A stretch of 64,000 nucleotides of DNA from Saprospiraceae bacterium (GTDB lineage: Bacteria; Bacteroidota; Bacteroidia; Chitinophagales; Saprospiraceae). Shown here piece after piece: positions 49,503 through 56,961 of this stretch (within the stretch, counting starts at the first letter, position 1; each line of letters opens with the position of its first letter). Where the stretch lies: contig JALHQW010000002.1 of NCBI GenBank assembly GCA_022841745.1, positions 118,520 through 182,519 on the forward strand. Direction: 5' to 3'. The translations under genes and the position numbers were made by a program. The notes under the pieces were generated by a model. The model did not search any database. It saw only the letters and a program-made list of their open reading frames with translations, and was not told where the DNA came from.

Positions 49503-51452
49503 CTAGTAAGACTCTCCAATTTTCCGAGCGTTCCAAACCGTGTTTTTCTCAAAAACCGGCAATTTGTCGGGTGCCGAGAACTTCGACATATCGCCAGTGA
49601 GCGCCTTCATAAATGCCACAAGGTCAGCCTGCTCCGCTTTCGTCAGTTTTAGCTCGTCAAATGGCAGGGTCTGGTGCGGAACATCCAGCTTGAGGCCAGT
49701 ACCGCCGCCCCGGTTGTAGAAGTCCACCACTTCTTCCAGTGTCTTGAAAGCGCCGTTGTGCATGTACGGGGCAGTGAGTTCCACATTGCGCACGGTCACT
49801 GTCTTGAAAGAGGTTTTATAAAAATCGGCCTTTGAACGGGGCATACCGTTGGCGTATTTGCCCAGGTCTGTGTCCAGGCTGGGGTTCAAGGTATCGGCAG
49901 TAGCAGTGATGCCCAGCACTTCCGACTCCGATTCGTCGTAGCTCGGTGGTACCGTGCCGTTGAACACGGGGGCGAAATGGCAGGTGCCGCAGGCCGCCTT
50001 TCCCATGAAGAGGTTGAAGCCCCGTGTTACCGCTGCATCTATGACACCCGTTTTGCCCTGCACATACTGGTCAAACGGGCTGTCGAAATCCGTAAGGCTG
50101 GCCACGTAGGCGCTCAGCGCATCGCTGATGGTGTAGGTGGACAACTGGTATGCAGGCTGCTCGGGATACGCCGCTGCAAACAGCTGCTTGTACTCGCTAC
50201 TTTGGCTCAGTTTCTCGATGATTTCGGGGTAGTCAGTGTCGAACTCCTCCTCGCTCTTGATGACGTGCAGCATCTGGCGGTCGAGGCGAGACTCCCGCAA
50301 GTCCCAAAAATATTGGTCGGCGAAAACTGAATTGACCAAAGTGGGCGAATTACGGAGCAAAGTATGCTTACCGTCGCTGGCAAGGCTCTTGGACTGGCCA
50401 TCGGTGAACGCCTTCTCCGGGTGGTGGCAGGAGGCACAGGAACGGTCAATCTTTTTTGATAAAATCGGGTCGAAAAAAAGCGTGCGGCCCAGTTCCCGCC
50501 GCTTATCCATGAGGGGTTGCTTAAGGTCGAGGTTGGCGTAGTAGCCTGCATTCAGGAAGTCCGGTGCGAAGAGACTGACTGCATGGTAGTTCACGGCACG
50601 GGGCATTTTGTCCACTTCCTCGGCGAACTCAACACCCATTGATTTATGCACTTCGTAAAAAAGCTGGTACTGTGGCTCAATATGTTCCATCAAGAAAGCC
50701 AAGCGGTCGAAGCTATCGAAATCGTCGTTTTCGGTCAAGTATTTCAGGGTATATTCCATGCGGGCATCCAGCACGATGGCGAGGCCCCGGTCCTTCTGTT
50801 CCAGCAGGGGCATATAGTTCCTAAAGGCTTCGTACATGCCAGCGAAGGCTGCCTTTGCCTCTGGAATTGCGTTGGCCGAGCCGGGCGTGTCGAAGCCCGT
50901 GACGCCGAGCGTGAACGTGCGCACCAACTGCTGCCGGATGGCCTCCATCACATGGCGGTGCTCCAAGGGCAGCCGGGATTGGTGCTGCGCAACGTCCTTG
51001 AAGTCCTGGATGAGTTTGTCGCAAAGCGACAACATGGCCTCCTTCTCAGCGGTGGGGTTTTCTGAAAATGCCATTTCGTCGAGCACTTGAAGGCCACATG
51101 GCTCAATGACCATCACATCAGGAATTGCAGGGTCAACGCTGGGCAACGGCGCACCGTTGATGTTTTTTTTCACCGCAAAGCCGTCAAGGTAAGCGATGAG
51201 AAATTCCGATTTCTTATAGGCCATGCGTGCATTGGTCACTGCCTCCTGCACCGCCAGTTCGCTGGCCGTGCTGCCGTCGAGCCGCACTATCGCTGCCTTC
51301 ATGCTGGCAATGGCGGTGGTCGTTTGGATCAAATCCGTGTGGAACTGTTCAGTGGTTTTTTTCAGGGCAAGGGCCGCCTCGTTTTCCTTGAAGCCAACAG
51401 CTAAAAAGAAGCAGGCCAGTAGGGCAGATATGGTCAGCGTTTTTTTGTTCAT
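49503..51452 (-). CDS. Di-heme cytochrome c peroxidase-family protein with imelysin-like N-terminal domain
   Basis: 649 residues from ATG 51452, signal peptide (ISALLACFFLAVGF). Residues about 25-290 are helical and resemble imelysin-type domains; about 300-640 are the CcpA/MauG fold with two c-heme motifs, CASCHH near 338 and CGTCHF near 486, and the conserved RELGRTLFFDPILS, FWDLRESRLDRQ, YMHNGAFKTLEEVVDFYNRGGG. It could reduce peroxide or carry out oxidative modification in the periplasm. It follows the PhoX gene by 71 bases and precedes a TonB receptor, a grouping often seen near imelysin proteins in metal or phosphate uptake. Confidence 0.87.
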   Translation of the reverse strand: MNKKTLTISALLACFFLAVGFKENEAALALKKTTEQFHTDLIQTTTAIASMKAAIVRLDGSTASELAVQEAVTNARMAYKKSEFLIAYLDGFAVKKNINGAPLPSVDPAIPDVMVIEPCGLQVLDEMAFSENPTAEKEAMLSLCDKLIQDFKDVAQHQSRLPLEHRHVMEAIRQQLVRTFTLGVTGFDTPGSANAIPEAKAAFAGMYEAFRNYMPLLEQKDRGLAIVLDARMEYTLKYLTENDDFDSFDRLAFLMEHIEPQYQLFYEVHKSMGVEFAEEVDKMPRAVNYHAVSLFAPDFLNAGYYANLDLKQPLMDKRRELGRTLFFDPILSKKIDRSCASCHHPEKAFTDGQSKSLASDGKHTLLRNSPTLVNSVFADQYFWDLRESRLDRQMLHVIKSEEEFDTDYPEIIEKLSQSSEYKQLFAAAYPEQPAYQLSTYTISDALSAYVASLTDFDSPFDQYVQGKTGVIDAAVTRGFNLFMGKAACGTCHFAPVFNGTVPPSYDESESEVLGITATADTLNPSLDTDLGKYANGMPRSKADFYKTSFKTVTVRNVELTAPYMHNGAFKTLEEVVDFYNRGGGTGLKLDVPHQTLPFDELKLTKAEQADLVAFMKALTGDMSKFSAPDKLPVFEKNTVWNARKIGESY

Positions 51453-51523
51453 GTCAATCGTTTTAAATGAAAAAACGTCGGCGAGGCATACACCCCGCCG
51501 ACGCTGCAATACGCAAGAATTGC

Positions 51524-53374
51524 TTATTGCACGGAAAGCTTCAAAGTCTCACCATCGGCATTTTTCAGGTAGTAAATGCCAGTGGACAGGTTGGATACAT
51601 CCAATTGGTTCGTGTTGCGCTGAACGAGCACCCGCTTGCCATTGGCGTCATAGAGTGCCACGTCGGTGGTCTTGTTCATGAAAACCACACGAGTAACAGG
51701 GTTCGGGTAAACGGAGAATACAGCGTTCTCGTCGTTTTTAGCCATTTCAGGGTCGAGGTCTTGGCTACGGCTGCCGAGGCGAGCATAGTCAAGCTGGTCG
51801 AGACCGTGGATGGCGAAGGTTAACGAGTGGTTGTAAGGGAACGGGTTGTCGGTGCGTGGGTGCTGTGAGTTGATGAGCAGCGATTTTCCGTCCGGTGTTT
51901 GCGCCACACCCGTGATTTCAGCACCAGCAGGAACAGCGGTCAAGCGGATGAGGTCGTTCACGGTCGGGTTCTGGATGCTGAGGTCAAGCAGGAACATCTC
52001 GCAGGTACGGTTGGTCACGCCAGCAGGTACACGACCCCTTGAGGTACCGTTGAGGTCTTCCTGGATGGCGAGGAACGGGCGGCCATCAATCATGATGACG
52101 TTCAGGCCATCGGGGTTGGACAGGTGCTTGGCCGGGTAGTTGGCCTCCGTAGGGCTGTCGGCGAACACAGGACCGCCTTCGAGGTAAACGCTCAACTCAG
52201 CAGTGCGAGGGTCGTACTTCCAGATGCGGCCGTAGAAGTCACGGTAGTTTGGGTCGGTAGGGCCAGTCCAGCCATTTGCCTGCGCCCTTGCGATGGTAGC
52301 TGGGTGGAAAACGCCGCCAGCTGCGAGGTTATCTGCCCAAGCATTTACGGGGTTGTCAAGGCCAGTTTCGGCGAAATAGATGAAATTGTCCACAGGGTTG
52401 ATGGCCACCCACTCAATGCGGTTGAACATGGTACAGCCCTTGGAGGTAGCCAGGTTGTTGTGGTCAAGCATCAGGCCTGGCTCCCAAATGGGCACCCACT
52501 TCCAGCCCGCCTTGTCGTGCTTGTAGGCGAAGAGCGTGCCCTTCGTGAAGTCGCCCGGCGTATTGGCCACGAACATGCCGAAAAAGCCAGGAACGTCATC
52601 TGGGCCGAGGTAAACGATGCGGTTGTCCGGTGCGATGACGCCACCCTCAAATCCCTGACGGCCCCAGTTGTACTGCTTGCGGATGGCCTTGGCCTGCTTA
52701 GGGTCAATCTCCGTCATGTAGTTGAAGTTCTGGTACTTTTTCAGCACCTTGCCGTTCATGCCGGGGATGTCTGAGTTGGTGATGGTAAAATTGGAGGTGT
52801 CACGTACGCCATTTCCACCATTGAAAATATCAAGGTTTGACTCTTGGAACCACTCCTCCGCCGTCCAGATGCGGCCATCCACGATGGAATTGATGCCACC
52901 GCAGTTCATGCCTGTCTCGCCTGTAGTGTTGACGAAATCCACGTTGAAGAACTTGCCAGTCCGACCGTCGTTCAGTGTTTGGTTCAGAATTTCCAAGGTG
53001 CCGTCTGCCTTCCTTGCAATCTTAAAGGAGGTCATGCCGCCGCCGTCGCCGAGCTTGTTGGAGGCGTAAATCATTTCATGGTTAACCGTCACCCAGCCTT
53101 GCGACTGGCCGCTTGGGTCTGGCGTGATGCCGATGAAGTCGTGCCATTCCTTGGCAACCTCCTCCCCAGCAGGATTGCCGTAGGTGGGGGTTGACTGCAC
53201 CATGTCCACGCCCCCGATGAAGAGGATTTGCATGGAAAGTGGTGATGGAGGCATAACAACGGAAGTAGGGGCATAGCCCGCTGGAATGGTAATCTCGTTG
53301 TCGAATAAGGTCTGTGCATTTGCCACAAGGCATGAGAATGCCAGGGCAAAGAAGAGGTAGAACTTCTTTGTCAT
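51524..53374 (-). CDS. PhoX-like (DUF839) secreted phosphatase with T9SS sorting domain
   Basis: 616 residues, signal peptide (FFALAFSCLVANAQ). The main domain shows the DUF839/PhoX pattern WVTVNHEMIYASNKLGDGGGM, NCGGINSIVDGRIWTAEEW, GFEGGVIAPDN, EPGLMLDHNNLATSKGCTMF, IEWVAINP and FAETGLDNPVN. PhoX enzymes are calcium/iron-dependent alkaline phosphatases. The classical CSGG and TCEE segments are altered to NCGGINS and TAEEW, so activity is likely but not certain. The last 75 residues form a T9SS sorting domain (SVYPNPVTR). It has a phased Pho-box-like promoter and begins the unit with the di-heme peroxidase. Confidence 0.85.
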   Translation of the reverse strand: MTKKFYLFFALAFSCLVANAQTLFDNEITIPAGYAPTSVVMPPSPLSMQILFIGGVDMVQSTPTYGNPAGEEVAKEWHDFIGITPDPSGQSQGWVTVNHEMIYASNKLGDGGGMTSFKIARKADGTLEILNQTLNDGRTGKFFNVDFVNTTGETGMNCGGINSIVDGRIWTAEEWFQESNLDIFNGGNGVRDTSNFTITNSDIPGMNGKVLKKYQNFNYMTEIDPKQAKAIRKQYNWGRQGFEGGVIAPDNRIVYLGPDDVPGFFGMFVANTPGDFTKGTLFAYKHDKAGWKWVPIWEPGLMLDHNNLATSKGCTMFNRIEWVAINPVDNFIYFAETGLDNPVNAWADNLAAGGVFHPATIARAQANGWTGPTDPNYRDFYGRIWKYDPRTAELSVYLEGGPVFADSPTEANYPAKHLSNPDGLNVIMIDGRPFLAIQEDLNGTSRGRVPAGVTNRTCEMFLLDLSIQNPTVNDLIRLTAVPAGAEITGVAQTPDGKSLLINSQHPRTDNPFPYNHSLTFAIHGLDQLDYARLGSRSQDLDPEMAKNDENAVFSVYPNPVTRVVFMNKTTDVALYDANGKRVLVQRNTNQLDVSNLSTGIYYLKNADGETLKLSVQ

Positions 53375-53410
53375 GATGGATTTTGTTTAAAAATTAATTA
53401 ATATGAGGTG

Positions 53411-53478
53411 CGAAGGTATCCGGCCTATGTAAAGAGAACGTATAGCCAATTTTAATAAATAATGAAGGGAATATTAAA
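53411..53478 (-). promoter_or_regulatory. Pho-box-like promoter of the PhoX gene
   Basis: Minus strand: TTTAATATTCC, CTTCATTATTT, ATTAAAATTGG, CTATACGTTCT, CTTTACATAGG (53478-53424), then TACCTTCG (53418-53411) as -7, 5 bases into the next unit; start codon 36 bases further. Confidence 0.72.
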
Positions 53479-53487
53479 TCAAGAAAC

Positions 53488-54984
53488 CTATCTTGCCTTG
53501 TTCTCCAGCACCACGAACGGGATGCCATTTTTCACCCATTTATCCACCTCGCCACCATCCGGCACCACTTCGAAGGCCATGCTGCCCAGCACGAGGTCAA
53601 GGTCGCCGTCCGTATCGAAATCGGCGGCGTCCATCAGGAGCCAGCGGCCCTTGTCGGAGAAAGGAAAGGTGCGTGCCTTCATTTTCATGCCGCCTTGATT
53701 TTCAAAAAACACAAAACCCGACTGTGGCGCATGTTGAAAATCAGGGAAAAACGAAATAGCAGCGATGTCCAAGTCGCCGTCGAGGTCGAAGTCGGCGGGA
53801 ACGGCACCGTAAGCGCCTTGGAGGGGTTGGAAAAACACTTCTTTAAAATTTGCTTTGCCATCGTTCTGAAAAATGCGGATGCCGTGGTAGGGCTTGCGCA
53901 AGGGCGGGAAGTCGGCGAGGTCGCCGCAGGTGTACAAGATGTCTGGATGCCCATCGGCGTTGAAATCGAAAAGCCGGAAAGAACTGGAGCCGTAGGCTGG
54001 CGGGAAGCGGAGCAGCAGCCGCTCCTCGAACTGGCCGACACCTTTGTTTATATAGCCAAAAAATCCCTCGTCGCCCTGGCCGAACAGCGCCACGATGTCG
54101 GGCAACCCGTCGCTGTTCAGGTCAGTGACCTCGGTACGGGTGGCGCCCGGCATATTGCGGAGCAAACGCCGCTCGAAACCGCCCCGCCCATCGTTCTTCC
54201 ACCAACCGAGGCTGCCCGCCCATTTGCCGAACTCGCTGATTATCAGATCAAAACGTCCGTCGGCATCGAGGTCGGCGAGCGAGGTATGGACGGGTCGGCG
54301 CAGGCTGTCAATCAGTACGAGCGGTTGGGTGTTTTCTTTTTTCGGCAAAAAGACCACGCTGCCCATGGCATCGTCCGTGGGCGAGAACGAGCCGATGCAG
54401 GTGGCCACCTCGCCTTCGGCAATGCCCGTGAGGGACACCACGCCGCTGGGCAGCTTGGCCGTGCGCTGCAATTCGAGGTCATTGTCGAAGCTGAAAAGCT
54501 GCGATTTATGAACGTCGCCGAGGAGCAGCTCCGTGCCTTCAAATTGCGCCAGCAAGGTGCCCGGCGGGCTTAGGAAATAATCGGGGAAACGGGCCTCGAA
54601 TTGCGGCAGCGATACTTCCAATTCCAAGGCGGTGACAGGCAGTTCCGCAAGCGCATTATCCAAAAAATAATGGCGGATAGCTGCCCATTCTTCCTTGGAA
54701 ATGCTGGACTCCCTGCGAATGATGGAGGGGTTTGCCAAGGTCAGAACTACCGGATTGATGAACTGGCCGCCCGCACTATCCAGGGGTAGCACGCCCATGA
54801 GTGCGCCCATGCGGGGCAGCACGTATTGGTCCCAAGTGGCCTTGTCCAGGTCGCTGGGCGACGGCAGGGCATGGCAGGTGCCGCACTGGGCTTTGGCGAG
54901 GGCTTCGCCGTCGGTTTCCGCTGGGTTTGCGCAGCGAAACAGCAGAAAAAGCATGGCGCAGCAAGCAAATAAATGCTTTTTCAT
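53488..54984 (-). CDS. Lipoprotein with c-type heme motif and VCBS/FG-GAP repeats
   Basis: 498 residues. MLFLLFRC is a lipobox (Cys18). A c-type heme site CGTCH is at 34-38, in a mini-domain with ALPSPSDLDK and YVLPRMGALMG. From about residue 230 there are five FG-GAP/VCBS-type calcium-binding repeats: DLDADGRFDLI, DLNSDGLPDIV, DFNADGHPDIL, DFDLDGDLDIA, DFDTDGDLDLV, which form a beta-propeller. The combination of a heme domain and a calcium propeller is seen in a set of secreted Bacteroidota proteins of unknown function. The start overlaps the stop of the upstream membrane protein gene (ATGA, 54981-54984). Confidence 0.82.
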   Translation of the reverse strand: MKKHLFACCAMLFLLFRCANPAETDGEALAKAQCGTCHALPSPSDLDKATWDQYVLPRMGALMGVLPLDSAGGQFINPVVLTLANPSIIRRESSISKEEWAAIRHYFLDNALAELPVTALELEVSLPQFEARFPDYFLSPPGTLLAQFEGTELLLGDVHKSQLFSFDNDLELQRTAKLPSGVVSLTGIAEGEVATCIGSFSPTDDAMGSVVFLPKKENTQPLVLIDSLRRPVHTSLADLDADGRFDLIISEFGKWAGSLGWWKNDGRGGFERRLLRNMPGATRTEVTDLNSDGLPDIVALFGQGDEGFFGYINKGVGQFEERLLLRFPPAYGSSSFRLFDFNADGHPDILYTCGDLADFPPLRKPYHGIRIFQNDGKANFKEVFFQPLQGAYGAVPADFDLDGDLDIAAISFFPDFQHAPQSGFVFFENQGGMKMKARTFPFSDKGRWLLMDAADFDTDGDLDLVLGSMAFEVVPDGGEVDKWVKNGIPFVVLENKAR

Positions 54985-55709
54985 GTGACAGCTTTTTTAC
55001 CTGAAGAAAGCAGCACGGGCAGCAGCGCCAGCACGAAGCAAACCAAGGCGACGCCCTCGCTGACGAGCAGGTACCAAGGGTACGGGCCGAGGTAGTCGAA
55101 GGCGGAGGCAGTGGGCGGCTTGCCCATGAGGTAGGCATAGTTGGAGCCGAGCAGGAGGTTGATGCCGTACAGCGCCAGGACGTAAACTTGGAGCAGCAGG
55201 AAGGCTCGCCAAAGGCTTTTCCAGGTCGGGCGGATACCGAAAACGAAAGTGGCATAGACGGCGAAAACGACCAGCCCACCATGCACGGCCCAATATTTCA
55301 CGAAGGTATAATGCGGGAAGCCCTCGAATAGGTGCGGCGTGAGCACGGCCTGGGTCGTGCCAGCGAAAATCCAGAAATAGAGCACCTCCTGCACCCGGTG
55401 CTTGGGCGTCCACATGAGCACGGGCAGCAGCAGGGCGGTGAAATTGCAGATGTCGAAGGGCAGGTCGGTCTTGGGGTCAAAAACCCCCTCCCACATCCGC
55501 AGGGCTATCCAGCCGACGACGGCCACGGCCATGACGAGGGTCATCGCACGGGCCAAGCTGACTTGCTGTGCTTCCGTTAGTTTCCGCTTCGCAAAAATAG
55601 ACAGTCCGATGGCCAAGAGCAGTATGAGTGCCATCATCATAAGGTGCTGGTTTCCAAACAGTTGGAAGTCGGTGTTCGGCTTGAAGAACAGGTATTCGCT
55701 GGGCAGCAT
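54981..55709 (-). CDS. TIGR02206/YwaF-family integral membrane protein
   Basis: 242 residues from ATG 55709, seven predicted membrane segments. FGNQHLMMMALILLLAIGL, WIALRMWEG, DLPFDICNFTALLLPVL and GPYPWYLLVSEGVALVCF match the TIGR02206 (YwaF) family. Its role is unknown. The open frame extends to 55838 without conserved sequence. It is translationally coupled to the heme/VCBS lipoprotein gene. Confidence 0.85.
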   Translation of the reverse strand: MLPSEYLFFKPNTDFQLFGNQHLMMMALILLLAIGLSIFAKRKLTEAQQVSLARAMTLVMAVAVVGWIALRMWEGVFDPKTDLPFDICNFTALLLPVLMWTPKHRVQEVLYFWIFAGTTQAVLTPHLFEGFPHYTFVKYWAVHGGLVVFAVYATFVFGIRPTWKSLWRAFLLLQVYVLALYGINLLLGSNYAYLMGKPPTASAFDYLGPYPWYLLVSEGVALVCFVLALLPVLLSSGKKAVT

Positions 55710-55759
55710 GGTCGGTCGTTTTGTTTGAAGCTGCTGATTACGGCGAAGCTGGGAAATTG

Positions 55760-55801
55760 CGAAGGAAAAGGGGGTTATTTTTGGGTTAAGTCGTTTTGAA
55801 A
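55760..55801 (-). promoter_or_regulatory. Possible weak Pho-box-like promoter of the YwaF-VCBS unit
   Basis: Minus strand: TTTCAAAACGA, CTTAACCCAAA, AATAACCCCCT, then TTCCTTCG (55767-55760). The -7 element is about 4 bases off the phase seen elsewhere, so this is a weak case. Confidence 0.4.
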
Positions 55802-55859
55802 GGTAAGGGCGGTCGTTGGATAGCCGCATCTTTGCCACGTCTATTGACCTTATTTAGCC

Positions 55860-56159
55860 TTGGGATTAGAACAAGAAAAATCAGCCACATTGAAATTCGG
55901 CCTTGTCCTGAACCATGTGGAAGCGAGGTTTGAAATATGGCTGCTGGGTCAAACTGGCGATGTCCAAAAAAAGTATTGGAACCTGTTAAAAGCCACCAAA
56001 TGGAACCGGGAAAGGACGAGCATGCCCAAATATTCCGTCCTTGAAGCGGTGATGGTTTAAAGCCCTGATTTCAACGAATTGGATGCATTGAGCAAAGAAA
56101 TTGAATTGAGGCTGGTTCAAGTTTCTGATGAAATCTTGGACGAACTGAACGCTTTGTAA
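55860..56159 (+). pseudogene. Remnant of a DUF7000-like gene with an in-frame stop
   Basis: The frame reads LKFGLVLNHVEARFEIWLLG, VQKKYWNLLKATKWN, YSVLEAVMV, then TAA (56058-56060), then in the same frame SPDFNELDALSKEIELRL to a second stop at 56159. The whole resembles the C-terminal two thirds of small DUF7000-type proteins, which continue through this point as one chain. The N-terminal part is missing, and no proper start codon is present (TTG at 55860). Confidence 0.6.
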
Positions 56160-56257
56160 AAGCAATAAAATCGATATAAAATGCAACTAGTAACCACGGC
56201 AACAAAACGGCGCTGGCCTAAATTCGAGCAACGCTGAGCCGCAGTTTTTACCTCGAT

Positions 56258-56740
56258 TCAAATTGGCAATTTCGCCACCTCAAAAGCATGAAAATGCACC
56301 TCACGCACAAACGGCATATTCCCAAACAGTTTTTTGCCGCCAGGCAAAATCTTCATGCGCCCAAGCCGCCGGTTCCCTCGCTCCATTTCGGTAGCCGTGG
56401 GTGCCCGCCGCTCGCCGAGGGTGCCATAGATTTTGGTCATGGGCGGGGTCTCGAATTTGCCAAACAGCAGGCTTTTCAGCCAAAACCATTTACTGCTGTT
56501 CACGGACATGACGCAGACCTTGGGGTTGGCCTTCGCATTGGCGGGGATGTTTTTGGTAAAAATTTCAAAGTAAAAACCTGAAAACCCGTCACGGTTCAGG
56601 AAGAAGGAGCCAATGGGCGTGGCGTTTGGCTGCCCGTCGGCGTCCACCGTGGCGATGGCGACGTGGAGGTTGCTGGCAAAACCGTGTCGGAAATTGCGGC
56701 GGATGATTGGCCAGTTTTCCGCTGTGATGGGTGAAGGCAT
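56258..56740 (-). CDS. Pyridoxamine 5'-phosphate oxidase-family protein
   Basis: About 160 residues from ATG 56740 (an ATG at 56776 would add 12 residues). LHVAIATVDADGQPNATPIGSFF and YFEIFTKNIPANAKANPKVCVM are the flavin-binding split-barrel of the PNPOx-like / general stress protein 26 family. WFWLKSLLFGKFETPP and LGRMKILPGGKKLFGNMPFV are less common. It could bind FMN or F420 and act as a reductase; true pyridoxamine-phosphate oxidases are longer. Monocistronic. Confidence 0.75.
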   Translation of the reverse strand: MPSPITAENWPIIRRNFRHGFASNLHVAIATVDADGQPNATPIGSFFLNRDGFSGFYFEIFTKNIPANAKANPKVCVMSVNSSKWFWLKSLLFGKFETPPMTKIYGTLGERRAPTATEMERGNRRLGRMKILPGGKKLFGNMPFVREVHFHAFEVAKLPI

Positions 56741-56847
56741 GGAACTGATTTTTTGAAAGAAACAGGGTGGTTTCATAAAGGTTTTGATTTTAGCATTTGA
56801 CAAAATCGAGCAAGAAATGCCTTAACTATTACGAGCATACCGTCTGT

Positions 56848-56937
56848 CTTAACCTTGGCTTCAGTTTCCCTTAACCTAAACTTTAGCCAACCTTAACCCT
56901 TACTTAATCCAGCCCCAATTTTATGAAAATAGCTTTG
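56848..56937 (+). promoter_or_regulatory. Pho-box-like promoter of the giant phytase-like protein gene
   Basis: Six exact 11-mers: CTTAACCTTGG, CTTCAGTTTCC, CTTAACCTAAA, CTTTAGCCAAC, CTTAACCCTTA, CTTAATCCAGC (56848-56913), one spacer unit, then a perfect TAnnTTTG element TAGCTTTG at 56930-56937, 27 bases after the start of the last CTTAA unit. The clearest array in the window. The -7 element overlaps codons 3-5 of the ATG at 56923, so that ATG cannot be the translation start. Confidence 0.88.
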
Positions 56938-56961
56938 CCGTTTAACAAAATTCAAATGCAA

